A stretch of DNA of 64,000 nucleotides from Arthrobacter cheniae (GCF_003602275.1 NZ_QZVT01000001.1:526567-590566), one strand, 5' to 3'. Numbered from the stretch's first letter, positions 7,860-16,989 are shown. The notes: generated by a model from the letters alone, not told the origin. Program-made: numbers and translations.

Positions 7860-9032
7860 ATGAGGACTTTCGGAGTGGAGGAGGAGTTCCTCCTGGTCGA
7901 TGCGGCGGATGGCGCTCCCCTCCCCCTCGGCCAGGCGGTGTTCGACCTGGGGCTGGACAGCCGCATCACCCGCGAGATCAAGCAGGAGCAGATCGAGACC
8001 GGCACCCGACCGCACGACAACGTCCACGACCTCGCCGTCGATGTGGTCCGCTGCAGGGCGATGGCCGACGATGCGGCGGTGCGCGCGGGAGCACGGGCAG
8101 CGGCGCTCGCAACCTCGCCACTGCCCGCCCTGCCCGCCTGCACGAACGGCGCGCGCTACGAGGAGATGGACCACCGGTTCGCCATCACCTCGAAGGAACA
8201 GCTGACCTGCGGGTGCCACGTGCACGTCAGCGTGGACAACGATGACGAGGCTGTGGCAGTCCTCGACAGGATCCGGGTGTGGCTGCCGGTGCTGATCGCC
8301 CTGTCCAGCAACTCTCCGTTCTGGAACGGAACGGACACCGGCTACGCCAGCTACCGGTGGCAGGCATGGAGCCGGTGGCCCATGGCAGGACCATCGGAGA
8401 TCTTCGGCACCGCGGAGAACTACCATGCGCTGGTCGAGGGTCTCCTCGACTGTGGCGTTCCGGTCGACCTCGGCCAGATCTACTTCGACGCGCGGCTGAG
8501 CCACCATCATCCGACCGTCGAGATACGCGTCGGTGACGTGTGCCTCTATTCCGACGACGCCGTCCTCCTGGCACTGCTGACGCGCGGATTGGTGGAGACG
8601 GCCGCGCGTGAGTGGCGGCAGGGCATCCCGCCGCGGCCCATGCCCGCAGCGGTATTGCGGCTGGCATACTGGCGGGCCAGCCGGTTCGGCATGGACGGCA
8701 ACCTCCTGCATCCGATCAGTGATCAGCCGCAGCATGCGTCCGCCGTTGCACTCGCGCTCCTCCAGTACGTGCGCCCTGCGCTCAGGGACATGGGAGACGC
8801 AGAGATTGCCGAGTCACTGCTGCGCCAGCTTCTTGCGCGTGGAACAGGATGCCGTAGGCAGCGGGCCTCCCTGCTGATGCGGGGCAGCCTCAGCGATGTC
8901 GTCAGCGACGCCGTGCGCATCACGAACCTGTCTGGAGGAGGCATCGCGGAACGCCATGAGGCGGCGCCGAGGGATGTCCGGCAGCACTCCATGGCCGGTA
9001 CCGTCGGCTTCGGCCGCAGCGACCGGTCCTGA
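7860..9032 (+). CDS. ybdK: Carboxylate-amine ligase, YbdK / glutamate-cysteine ligase 2 family
   Basis: A 390-residue member of the GCS2 family, recognised by the N-terminal GVEEEFLLVD signature (residues 5-14), the CGCHVHVSVD block and the HHPTVEIRVGD block that form the ATP and metal site. Such enzymes join a carboxylate to an amine with ATP; E. coli YbdK has weak glutamate-cysteine ligase activity. The ATG follows an AGGAGG box by 8 nt. An AsnB-type amidotransferase starts 126 bp downstream on the same strand. The pairing suggests both act on one small amidated metabolite or peptide, but the true substrates are unknown. Mycothiol rather than glutathione is the usual actinobacterial thiol, so a glutathione role is unlikely. 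Confidence 0.82.
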   Translation: MRTFGVEEEFLLVDAADGAPLPLGQAVFDLGLDSRITREIKQEQIETGTRPHDNVHDLAVDVVRCRAMADDAAVRAGARAAALATSPLPALPACTNGARYEEMDHRFAITSKEQLTCGCHVHVSVDNDDEAVAVLDRIRVWLPVLIALSSNSPFWNGTDTGYASYRWQAWSRWPMAGPSEIFGTAENYHALVEGLLDCGVPVDLGQIYFDARLSHHHPTVEIRVGDVCLYSDDAVLLALLTRGLVETAAREWRQGIPPRPMPAAVLRLAYWRASRFGMDGNLLHPISDQPQHASAVALALLQYVRPALRDMGDAEIAESLLRQLLARGTGCRRQRASLLMRGSLSDVVSDAVRITNLSGGGIAERHEAAPRDVRQHSMAGTVGFGRSDRS

Positions 9033-9083
9033 CGCATGGCCCAGCATCAGAAGCTCGACCGCTACCGATCCGGACGGACGGCA

Positions 9084-9116
9084 GCAGGCATGCAGGCAGG
9101 CACCGTGCATGCCTGC
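9084..9116 (+). repeat. 11-bp perfect inverted repeat between ybdK and the amidotransferase gene
   Basis: GCAGGCATGCA and its exact complement flank an 11-nt spacer. No T-run follows, so it is a poor intrinsic terminator. It could be an RNA hairpin that tunes expression of the second gene, or a dyad operator 42 bp before its start codon. Confidence 0.6.
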
Positions 9117-9158
9117 GTTGGTGGGCACCATCGCACCCAGAGGAAGGATGTGGATCAG

Positions 9159-10943
9159 ATGTGTGGAATTGCCGGAGAGATAGCCTTCCGCGGGCACGCC
9201 GCCGATCAGGGCCCCGTCGCGCGGATGGTCGCGGTGATGGACGTTCGCGGACCGGACGGGGAGGGCAGCTGGACGAACGGCTGGGTGGCGCTCGGTCACC
9301 GCCGCCTGACGGTGATCGACCTCTCGGACGCAGGTGCGCAGCCCATGCATGATCCGCACCTCGGCCTCACGATCGTCTTCAACGGCTGTATCTACAACTA
9401 TCCGCAGCTGCGTGCAGAGCTGGGCGGGGAGTTCACTTTCTCCTCGACCAGTGATACAGAGGTGATCCTGAAGGCCTACGCACGCTGGGGCGAGGATTTC
9501 GTGGACCACCTGGTCGGGATGTTCGCCGTCGCCATCGTCGATGAGCGGCGCAGCTGCGTCGTTCTGGCCCGCGACCGGCTCGGCATCAAACCCCTGTACG
9601 TCGCCGAGCTGCCCGGCCGGCTGCGGTTCGCTTCGACCCTGCCGGCCCTCGTAGCCGGTGGCGGGATCGACACCACCATCGACGAGGTGGCCCTCCACCA
9701 CTACCTGAGCTGGCACTCGATCGTGCCGGCTCCCCGCACGATCCTGCGCGGCGTACGCAAGGTACCGCCGGCGACCGTGAGCGTCATCCACTCCGACGGC
9801 AGCCGGCATGACCGGGTGTTCTGGAAACCCGACTACGTGCGCACGGCCGCCACCGAACGGTGGACGGCGGAGGAATGGCAGGATGCCATCCATGCAGCGC
9901 TCCGGACCGCGGTCCAGCGACGGCTCGTCTCCGACGTCCCGGTCGGGGTGCTGCTATCGGGCGGCGTCGACTCGAGCCTCATCGTGGCACTGCTGGCCGA
10001 ACTCGGCCAGCAGCCTGTGAGTACGTTCAGCATCGGCTTCGACAGTGCCGGCGGGGAGCAGGGCGACGAATTCCAGTATTCAGACCTCGTTGCCGCAACG
10101 TACGGAACAGATCACCACCGCATCCGCATCGATAGCAATGAGATCGTGCCCGCAGTGGGCGACACGATCAGTGCCATGACAGAACCGATGGGCACCCAGG
10201 ATGTGACCGGCTTCTATCTGCTCTCGAAAACGGTGTCCGAACACATCAAGGTGGTGCAGTCGGGCCAGGGCGCCGACGAAGTCTTCGCCGGGTACGCCTA
10301 CCATCAGCCAGCCGGTTCCGCCTCCCGCGCGTCCGCGCTCGAAACGTTCCGCGGCGCCTTCCTGGACCGTACCCACGACCGGATGCCCGACGTCGTCGAG
10401 CCCGAATGGCTGTATCCTACCGACGTCAGCCGGGAGCTCCTGGAGACCCACCTGGATGCCCCCGGAGCCGAAACGGCACTCGATGCCGTGCTGAGGCTCG
10501 ATACGCATCTGTTGCTGGTCGACGATCCCGTGAAACGGGTGGACAGCATGACCATGGCCTGGGGGCTCGAAGCCCGCGTGCCGTTCCTCGACCAAGACGT
10601 CGTCGAGCTCGCCGCGCACTGTCCCCCGGAGCTGAAAGCCACGCAGGGAGGAAAAGGCATCCTCAAGGATGTCGCCCGGAAGGTCCTGCCGTCCTCGATC
10701 ATCGACCGCCCCAAAGGGTACTTCCCGGTCCCGCCGCTCAAGTACCTCGGCGAACCGCTGCTGTCGGAGGTCAGCGATGCGCTCCACGCCCCCGAAGCCA
10801 AGCAACGCGGGCTCTTCCGCCCTGACTATGTCGAGGAGCTGCTCGCGGCGCCCAACGCGAACTTCAGCCCCGGCGGGAACAACCTCCTCTGGCAACTCGG
10901 CGTCCTCGAGATGTGGCTGCAGCGCCACCGCATCCCGGCTTGA
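9159..10943 (+). CDS. Asparagine-synthase-type amidotransferase, probably N-acetylglutaminylglutamine amidotransferase-like
   Basis: From this ATG the 594-residue protein begins MCGIAGEI, so after Met removal Cys2 is the glutaminase nucleophile. The N-terminal Ntn domain (about 1-220) contains RGPDGEG and the NGCIYNY block. The synthetase domain has the PP-loop SGGVDS at 267-272. The sequence recalls the AsnO branch that amidates the osmolyte N-acetylglutaminylglutamine rather than true AsnB, for example LHHYLSWHSIVPAPRTILRG. The usual partner genes for that osmolyte (GNAT/ATP-grasp synthetase, M42 peptidase) are absent; a GCS2 ligase gene is upstream instead. A start 41 codons earlier is open but would bury the catalytic cysteine. 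Confidence 0.8.
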   Translation: MCGIAGEIAFRGHAADQGPVARMVAVMDVRGPDGEGSWTNGWVALGHRRLTVIDLSDAGAQPMHDPHLGLTIVFNGCIYNYPQLRAELGGEFTFSSTSDTEVILKAYARWGEDFVDHLVGMFAVAIVDERRSCVVLARDRLGIKPLYVAELPGRLRFASTLPALVAGGGIDTTIDEVALHHYLSWHSIVPAPRTILRGVRKVPPATVSVIHSDGSRHDRVFWKPDYVRTAATERWTAEEWQDAIHAALRTAVQRRLVSDVPVGVLLSGGVDSSLIVALLAELGQQPVSTFSIGFDSAGGEQGDEFQYSDLVAATYGTDHHRIRIDSNEIVPAVGDTISAMTEPMGTQDVTGFYLLSKTVSEHIKVVQSGQGADEVFAGYAYHQPAGSASRASALETFRGAFLDRTHDRMPDVVEPEWLYPTDVSRELLETHLDAPGAETALDAVLRLDTHLLLVDDPVKRVDSMTMAWGLEARVPFLDQDVVELAAHCPPELKATQGGKGILKDVARKVLPSSIIDRPKGYFPVPPLKYLGEPLLSEVSDALHAPEAKQRGLFRPDYVEELLAAPNANFSPGGNNLLWQLGVLEMWLQRHRIPA

Positions 10944-11097
10944 GATCCACCTCTGCCTCTCATGATCCAGCCCCGGAACTTTCATGTGATCCAGGCTCTC
11001 CTCCACGGGAGGTCGGGCATCCCCCTACCGTCGGTGCGTTGCTCATGCCGTCCGCCGGTCGGACACGTCGAAGGGCAACCGACAGGAGGGAACGCGC

Positions 11098-11838
11098 ATG
11101 ATCGCTGGAACTGCCGATGATGAAGTGCGCCAGCCCGCACAACTTCAGGATCTGGTCCTGGAGAGCACCGACCTCGAACGCTTCGTGACCAAACTGGCCG
11201 AACGTGCCGCGCAGACCTTCTCCTCGGAGATCGAGGAGGTGCTGTGCAGTGTTACCGTGCTGCGGCCGAGAACCAAGGCCGTCATGGCCAGCAGCAGCGA
11301 CCGGGCAAAAGTCGTGGACGAGGTCCAGCTTTCCTTCGACGACGGGCCCTGCCTGCGGGCGGCCCGCGAAGGACGACTCTACGTTGTGCAGGATTTCACG
11401 ACCGAGGACCGGTTCGGGAAATACTCCCGCACGATGATCGGCCACGGGATCCACTCAGCACCGGGCATCCCCATCGGGTTGGACGGCAACGCCGCCGCCG
11501 CTCTCGACCTGTACGCGACTGCCCCGGACGTTTTCGGTAGCGAGATCATCGCCGCAGCCGAAGCCCTGGCGACGGAGGCCTCGCATCTGTTGCGTGTGGC
11601 TGTCCATATCGCTCAACTCTCCACGACCAACCACCACCTCAAGCAGGCGATAAGCTCACGTACCACCATCGACGTCGCCGCGGGGATCATCATGGCCCAA
11701 AACCGGTGCAGCCATGACGCGGCGATGACGATTCTCAGCGCCGCCGCCAGTGGCCGGAGCATGAAGCTCCGTGACGTCGCGGCCACCGTCGTGGAATTCG
11801 TAGGGCAGGAAGTACCGGCAACACATGTCGAACCCTGA
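11098..11838 (+). CDS. GAF and ANTAR domain regulator
   Basis: A 246-residue protein with an N-terminal GAF sensor domain (about 15-165) and a C-terminal ANTAR RNA-binding domain (about 175-235; SRTTIDVAAGIIMAQNRCS then the helical tail). ANTAR proteins of this class bind paired hairpins in nascent mRNA and prevent premature termination; GAF domains bind small ligands or sense redox state. The ATG is preceded by AGGAGG 8 nt upstream. It is apparently monocistronic, with the oxidase subunit gene beginning 183 bp later. Neither its ligand nor its RNA targets can be read from the sequence. Confidence 0.85.
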   Translation: MIAGTADDEVRQPAQLQDLVLESTDLERFVTKLAERAAQTFSSEIEEVLCSVTVLRPRTKAVMASSSDRAKVVDEVQLSFDDGPCLRAAREGRLYVVQDFTTEDRFGKYSRTMIGHGIHSAPGIPIGLDGNAAAALDLYATAPDVFGSEIIAAAEALATEASHLLRVAVHIAQLSTTNHHLKQAISSRTTIDVAAGIIMAQNRCSHDAAMTILSAAASGRSMKLRDVAATVVEFVGQEVPATHVEP

Positions 11839-12021
11839 ACGAGCCGATACGACACCGAGCGCCCTCGCGGAGAAACTGTCAAGGACGATTCCGTCCCCTT
11901 CCCACTCACTACTCCTCCTAATCTGGAAAGAACCTGGGTGACCGGGAATGGGTGGCGCTCGCCGGAGATGCTCCCTGCCCCGCCCTGATCCAGACGATGA
12001 CACCGCACGGCAGGAGCAACA

Positions 12022-13746
12022 GTGACCGCTGAATATGCAGATCTGACCCTGGCAGCGAAGTCCGCAGCCGCGCCGGGCACCCGGGTGCGGGGAAGTGTCG
12101 TCGTGGACTGGCTCACGACGACGGACCACAAGAAGATCGGCTACCTGTACATCATCACGTCCTTCGTGTGGTTCTGCCTGAGCGGAGTCGAGGCGCTCCT
12201 GATCCGGACGGAGCTGTTCGCACCCGGAATGCAGATCCTGCAGACCAAGGAGCAGTACAACCAGCTGTTCACCATGCACGGAACCATCATGCTGCTCCTC
12301 TTCGCGACGCCGCTGTTCGCGGGCTTCGCGAACGTCATCATGCCGCTGCAGATCGGCGCACCCGACGTCGCCTTCCCCCGGCTGAATGGGCTGGCGTACT
12401 GGTTCTACCTCTTCGGCGGCGTCATCGCCGGTCTCGGCATCTTCACACCCCAGGGCAGTGCCTCCTTCGGCTGGACCTCCTATCCACCTCTTGCGAACGT
12501 CGCCTTCTCGCCCAGCATCGGCGGGGACCTATGGGTCTTCGGACTGGCGCTGGCAGGGTTCGGTACCATCCTCGGCTCCGTCAACTTCGTCACGACGATC
12601 ATCTGCATGCGCGCCCCCGGCATGACGATGTGGCGCATGCCCGTCTTCACCTGGAACACGCTCGTCACCTCGATCCTCGTCCTGATGGCGTTCCCGGTCC
12701 TCGCAGCAGCCCTGTTCGCCCTCGGCGCGGATCGCCGCTTCGGAGCACACATCTTCGATCCGGAGAACGGCGGCGCCATCATGTGGCAACACCTCTTCTG
12801 GTTCTTCGGGCACCCCGAGGTGTACATCATCGCGTTGCCGTTCTTCGGGATCGTCACGGAGATCTTCCCGGTCTTCAGCCGGAAGCCGGTCTTCGGTTAC
12901 AAGGGCATCGTGTTCGCGACCATCGCGATCGCCGCCCTCTCCGTGACGGTCTGGGCACACCACATGTACGTCACCGGCGCGGTCCTGCTACCGTTCTTCG
13001 CCTTCATGACCATGCTCATCGCGGTGCCGACCGGTGTGAAGTTCTTCAACTGGATCGGCACCATGTGGCGCGGATCCCTCACATTCGAGACGCCGATGCT
13101 GTGGAGCATCGGCTTCCTCGTGACCTTCCTCTTCGGCGGTCTCACCGGCATCATCCTGGCCTCCCCGCCACTCGATTTCCACGTCTCCGACACCTACTTC
13201 GTCGTGGCGCACTTCCACTACGTGGTCTTCGGGACCGTGGTCTTCGCGATGTTCGCCGGCTTCTACTTCTGGTGGCCGAAGTTCACCGGGACCATGCTGA
13301 ACGAGCGGTGGGGGAAGATCCACTTCTGGATGCTCTTCCTCGGCTTCCATGCCACGTTCCTCGTCCAGCACTGGCTCGGCGTCGAAGGCATGCCCCGGCG
13401 ATACGCCGACTACCTGCCCGAGGACGGCTTCACAGCCATGCACCAGTTCTCCACCATCGGCTCCTACCTCCTGGGAGCCTCGATGATCCCGTTCTTCTGG
13501 AACGTCTACATCACCTGGCGGCGAGGCAAGAAGGTCGACGTCGATGACCCGTGGGGCTTCGGCGCGTCGCTGGAATGGGCAACATCCTGCCCTCCTCCCC
13601 GCCACAACTTCACCTCGCTGCCCCGCATCCGCTCCGAACGGCCCGCCCTGGACCTCCACCACCCCGAGCTGCAGCAGGTACACACACCCGATGACAGCCC
13701 TGCCGGTTTCATGGGTGCGGCCGACCGGAAGGACGCGAAGGAATGA
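12022..13746 (+). CDS. ctaD: Cytochrome c oxidase subunit I (aa3 type), stand-alone copy
   Basis: The 574-residue protein is a haem-copper oxidase subunit I with 12 predicted membrane helices. Haem a ligand context [13 protein letters not shown], the Cu-B/tyrosine block [17 protein letters not shown], and the haem a3 region [12 protein letters not shown] are all present, so the catalytic centre appears intact. The GTG start follows AGGAG by 6 nt. Unlike the usual respiratory gene clusters, no subunit II (ctaC) or III (ctaE) gene is beside it; only a small membrane-protein gene overlaps its end. It is probably an additional copy that shares partner subunits made elsewhere. Confidence 0.9.
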   Translation: MTAEYADLTLAAKSAAAPGTRVRGSVVVDWLTTTDHKKIGYLYIITSFVWFCLSGVEALLIRTELFAPGMQILQTKEQYNQLFTMHGTIMLLLFATPLFAGFANVIMPLQIGAPDVAFPRLNGLAYWFYLFGGVIAGLGIFTPQGSASFGWTSYPPLANVAFSPSIGGDLWVFGLALAGFGTILGSVNFVTTIICMRAPGMTMWRMPVFTWNTLVTSILVLMAFPVLAAALFALGADRRFGAHIFDPENGGAIMWQHLFWFFGHPEVYIIALPFFGIVTEIFPVFSRKPVFGYKGIVFATIAIAALSVTVWAHHMYVTGAVLLPFFAFMTMLIAVPTGVKFFNWIGTMWRGSLTFETPMLWSIGFLVTFLFGGLTGIILASPPLDFHVSDTYFVVAHFHYVVFGTVVFAMFAGFYFWWPKFTGTMLNERWGKIHFWMLFLGFHATFLVQHWLGVEGMPRRYADYLPEDGFTAMHQFSTIGSYLLGASMIPFFWNVYITWRRGKKVDVDDPWGFGASLEWATSCPPPRHNFTSLPRIRSERPALDLHHPELQQVHTPDDSPAGFMGAADRKDAKE

Positions 13747-13967
13747 GGGAAGCAACCGTACGCCCGACCGCACACCCGATCATCCGCCCGGCCGCCGTCG
13801 TCCTCGCCTGCGCGGTCCTCGCCCTCACCACCGCCGGGCTCGGGATGATGGTCACCTTCCGCGGCCTCGCGCCGTGGAACGGCGTGGCCGTCTGCCTGAT
13901 CAGCCTGGCCGTCGCGACGGGTTGCAGCGGAGTGACCTACCTGCGCCGGCACCACGGCCACCACTAG
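13743..13967 (+). CDS. Small two-helix membrane protein, possible oxidase accessory subunit
   Basis: A 74-residue protein with two hydrophobic segments (about 14-37 and 43-63) and a C-terminal RRHHGHH tail. Its ATG overlaps the ctaD stop (ATGA), which implies translational coupling. By position it may be a small accessory subunit (subunit-IV-like) of the oxidase, or a copper or haem carrier using the His-rich end. I recognise no family motif, so this role is inference. Confidence 0.65.
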   Translation: MREATVRPTAHPIIRPAAVVLACAVLALTTAGLGMMVTFRGLAPWNGVAVCLISLAVATGCSGVTYLRRHHGHH

Positions 13968-14036
13968 GACCAGGCATGGGGGGCCGCTTCACGCCCGGCC
14001 TCAGAAGTCCAGGACGACCTCGACGCTGGTCCCGGG

Positions 14037-14420
14037 CTACGCAGCGCCGGGGCTGGGGAAGACACCGTCCACGTAGGCGCCGAGCACGCGGGGACTGAAG
14101 GGCTTCGCGATGAAGTGGTCGGACCCGACCGCGAGGCACTGCTCTGCGGTGAGCTGCGAGGGCCGCGCGGAGATGGTGACGATGTGTGAGTTCGAGGTGG
14201 CCCGGAGCGTCGGGCAGAGGTCCATGCCGTCCATATCCGGCAGGTTGAGGTCGAGCGTGACGAGTTGGGGTGCAAGCTCGTCCACGAGTCGCCGGCCCTC
14301 CGTGCCGGTGGCGGCCTCGTGCACGGTGAAGCCTCGCGAGGACAGCACGATGACGAGCAGCTGGCGGATGTCGGCGTCATCCTCGATCACCACAGCATCC
14401 CGCCGCCGCCGCCCGTTCAT
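14037..14420 (-). CDS. Single-domain response regulator
   Basis: A 127-residue receiver domain without an output domain. The acidic pair lies at D14-D15, the phosphoacceptor at D57 (VTLDLNLPDMDG), the switch serine at S84 and the conserved lysine at K106 (IAKPF). Such proteins act by protein-protein contact, for example in phosphorelays. No histidine kinase gene is adjacent. Directly after the TAG stop the same frame continues PGTSVEVVLDF and a TGA, which reads like the C-terminus of a kinase ATPase domain, so the gene may be a deletion remnant of a larger locus. Confidence 0.8.
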   Translation of the reverse strand: MNGRRRRDAVVIEDDADIRQLLVIVLSSRGFTVHEAATGTEGRRLVDELAPQLVTLDLNLPDMDGMDLCPTLRATSNSHIVTISARPSQLTAEQCLAVGSDHFIAKPFSPRVLGAYVDGVFPSPGAA

Positions 14421-14502
14421 GCCCGCACTCTGCCCATTGTCCTACCCCTCGATCAGCAGCAACCCTACCGTCCTCCACCCTCGCCACTTCAGGGCTACAC
14501 CG

Positions 14503-15396
14503 TCATGAATCGTCCGGGAGGGCCCGGAGTCCGTTGTGGTCCGCGCACTCCCCGACCACGTGGGACACCCCGTCCCTTCCTGCTACGTCCTGGATCGTCT
14601 CCCAGGACCAGTTGGAGATGAGGTCGGTCACCCCGAGCTCACGCAGTCGTCGGTTCCCGAGGAGGCGGTCATCGAAGCGTGCACCGCCGCACCACGCACC
14701 GACGCGGGGTGTGCGACCGGCAAGACCGGTGAGCCGGTGCACGACGTCGGTCACCTCGGCGGTCACCGTCGTGGGTGTGACCTGGTCCGCCGCGCGATGG
14801 GTGAGCGTGTGGAAACCCAGAGCGTGCCTGCGGGCCAGCCGGGTCAACTCGTCGTCGCTCAGGGTGCCGGCACGGTCGTCCTCGACTTCGAGAGCGATGG
14901 GCAGGATCACGACCTGGAGTCCGAGCCGTTCGCAGATCGGGACGACCATTTCTGCCGCGTCCCTGTACCCGTCGAACAGGAGGACGACGACCCGGGGGTG
15001 GAGCTCCCCGTTCCCCCCGTCCGCCAGGAGGTCACGAAGCCTTGCGAGCTTGGTCAACCGTCTGTCCGCCACTTCGAGGTGTTCCGGCGACACGTCGTGG
15101 AAGTTCAGGGCCACTCGCGGAATGGCCTCGAGCTCCGCGTGGGACCAACCGGCGCCTACACTCTCGAGCAGGAATTCCCCGAGGACGCTCTGCAGGACGT
15201 AGGCCTCGTACGTGAACGGCTCGGGTTGTCGGAGCAGCTCCGGGAGCGGGTCCATGATGCCCGGGATCAACAAAGATGGGTCTGCTCCGGCAGCTACGGC
15301 GGCGTCGTCGAGCAGCACCACCGGTGTTCCCCCGGGTTGCTCACCCTGGTCGAGGACGTATCTCTCGAACTCGTCGGCGCTCTGTTTCGCCGTCAT
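14503..15396 (-). CDS. NodB-fold (polysaccharide deacetylase-like) protein, atypical
   Basis: The 297-residue protein has a NodB-like core from about residue 92: NFHDVSP at 98-104, LLFDGYRDA at 139-147 in place of the usual TFDDGY, and the metal-binding pair in GFHTLTH (H196, H200). The first of the two motif-1 aspartates, normally the catalytic base, is replaced by phenylalanine, so classic deacetylase activity is doubtful. Residues 1-90 match nothing I recognise and there is no signal peptide, so it should be cytoplasmic, unlike most cell-wall deacetylases. It lies 33 bp downstream of a YcaO gene on the same strand, and the two are probably co-transcribed and functionally linked. Confidence 0.65.
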   Translation of the reverse strand: MTAKQSADEFERYVLDQGEQPGGTPVVLLDDAAVAAGADPSLLIPGIMDPLPELLRQPEPFTYEAYVLQSVLGEFLLESVGAGWSHAELEAIPRVALNFHDVSPEHLEVADRRLTKLARLRDLLADGGNGELHPRVVVLLFDGYRDAAEMVVPICERLGLQVVILPIALEVEDDRAGTLSDDELTRLARRHALGFHTLTHRAADQVTPTTVTAEVTDVVHRLTGLAGRTPRVGAWCGGARFDDRLLGNRRLRELGVTDLISNWSWETIQDVAGRDGVSHVVGECADHNGLRALPDDS

Positions 15397-15429
15397 TGCA
15401 GTTTCGTCCTCATCACATCGTCGCGGCCG

Positions 15430-16989
15430 TCACAGGCGCTGACGCTCACCGAGGACGAGCCGAGCGGCATGCCGGCCGGGCTCTCGGTACAGCGGCAGCA
15501 GCCCGGTCGCGAGGGCGTCGACGGCGTCCCGGTCCAGCCACGCCGGCCCGCCGAGCCGTTCGACGGCCTCGGGCGTCAGGATCACCTCGCGCCACCCGTC
15601 GCCCTCGGGCCGCCGGCCCACGCGCGAGAGATCGTCCCGACCATCGTCGAGCAGTCTCCGCACACCTGCCTCACCGATCCGGGCATAGGCGACCGTCTCC
15701 ACCTCGGTTCCGGGCACCACGACCTTGACTGCCCGTGCGGCTCCGTCGCCGGTGGATTCCGGTGGCGTCAGATCGGCGACGAGAACCTCGAGACCGTGCT
15801 CGGCCATGATCACCGCCGGATCGGCGGTGGGGCTGGTCGGCAGGTCCCCGAACCGCACCGTGGACCGGCGGGAGAACACCGTGGCGTCCAGGCGAGCCCG
15901 CACCGCTGCCTCCTGCTCCGGGCCGGAGGTCAACCAGCCCACGGTTGCTTCGAGGACACGCGGTTCCTCAGCCGCCGGATCCACGACTGCCAGCGCGTCG
16001 TCCAGGTAGTCCCGCGGCGCGACACGTCGAACCGCGGCCAGGGGACCGTGCATGAACGCCTTGCGCGCCCTGGCGGAAGCGAACTCCAGCACCGCCTTGC
16101 GCAGCGCCACATCCCGATCGGGATGAGCCGCCTCGCCGCAGGCTGTGGCGATGACGAGATCATCACCGGGCGCGTGCCCGACCACGTAGAGGTTGGGTAC
16201 CCCGCGGTCGGTCGAGGCGATCTTCACCATCACGTCCACGCCGGCCGCGCGGAGGGCTTCGAGCGCCTGGCGGGTCTCGGCGTCCCCGTCATCGGGGCCC
16301 AGCTCCACGACGGCACCCCGATCGAGCGCCCGGAAGGTGAGGCCGTTGCCGTCGCGCTGAAGGATCTCGAGCACGCCGTGGACGACGGCCTGCCGCAGGC
16401 TCGTCCCCGCGCCCATCCCGTTCGCGACAGGCATCAGGAGCCGCTCGCCCGTGTCCTGGCCATTGAGCTCCGAGGGGCTGCTCGCAACGAGGTCGACCGG
16501 TACGAGCACGGCCTCCCCGTCGAGTTCGAGGTTCGGCACGCCTCTCGGATCCGAGCTGCCCGCGTCCTGCATGGCGCGGGCGCGACGCATCGGCAGCCAG
16601 GTCAGGACCATGTCGTCGTGATAGGACGAGCCCGCCGGCAGCCCCAGGGTCCGCGGGTCGGCAACCCCTGCTGCGCCGCACCGACGTCGGAGTTCCCGGT
16701 ACGACGCCGTCGTCCGCTCGAAGCGCGCCAGCGCCATGAGGGAAAAGGCATTCTCGACCGTCTCGCCCAGGGCGCCGACGCGCGCCTGCGCCGCTGACGG
16801 ACCGTACCCGACGCCGCCCAGAGCCGCGCCTGAACCCCGCCACCACGTCGCCCACGTCGGTACGCCGGTGCGGTCGAGGCCGTCGATGGCGAACTGCGCC
16901 CGCAACCCTGGCAGTGCCACCTCATAGGCTTCCGCGGCCGCCGTCAGGGCGCCTCCCTCCGGCTGCGAAGTCCTGCTCCTGTCCACCAT
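15430..16989 (-). CDS. YcaO-domain protein
   Basis: A 519-residue YcaO-family protein. YcaO enzymes activate amide backbones with ATP, making azolines, thioamides or amidines in peptides and proteins. The first ATP/Mg block (GYGPSAAQARVGALGETVEN) places glutamates at 76 and 79; the second (GTSLRQAVVHGVLEILQRDG) has E208, R212 and D213, with Gln at 200 where a Glu is common; the third (HPDRDVALRKAVLEFASARA) has E302. There is no proline-rich C-terminus of the azoline-forming type. I see no E1-like partner, TfuA or obvious precursor peptide nearby. The ATG follows a GGGGGG box; the upstream 60 codons overlap nothing convincing. A NodB-fold gene follows by 33 bp. Confidence 0.78.
   Translation of the reverse strand: MVDRSRTSQPEGGALTAAAEAYEVALPGLRAQFAIDGLDRTGVPTWATWWRGSGAALGGVGYGPSAAQARVGALGETVENAFSLMALARFERTTASYRELRRRCGAAGVADPRTLGLPAGSSYHDDMVLTWLPMRRARAMQDAGSSDPRGVPNLELDGEAVLVPVDLVASSPSELNGQDTGERLLMPVANGMGAGTSLRQAVVHGVLEILQRDGNGLTFRALDRGAVVELGPDDGDAETRQALEALRAAGVDVMVKIASTDRGVPNLYVVGHAPGDDLVIATACGEAAHPDRDVALRKAVLEFASARARKAFMHGPLAAVRRVAPRDYLDDALAVVDPAAEEPRVLEATVGWLTSGPEQEAAVRARLDATVFSRRSTVRFGDLPTSPTADPAVIMAEHGLEVLVADLTPPESTGDGAARAVKVVVPGTEVETVAYARIGEAGVRRLLDDGRDDLSRVGRRPEGDGWREVILTPEAVERLGGPAWLDRDAVDALATGLLPLYREPGRHAARLVLGERQRL

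Noticed and set aside
14503-15396. Cell-wall polysaccharide deacetylase
   Set aside because: There is no signal peptide or membrane anchor and the motif-1 catalytic Asp is missing, so I kept only the NodB-fold assignment.
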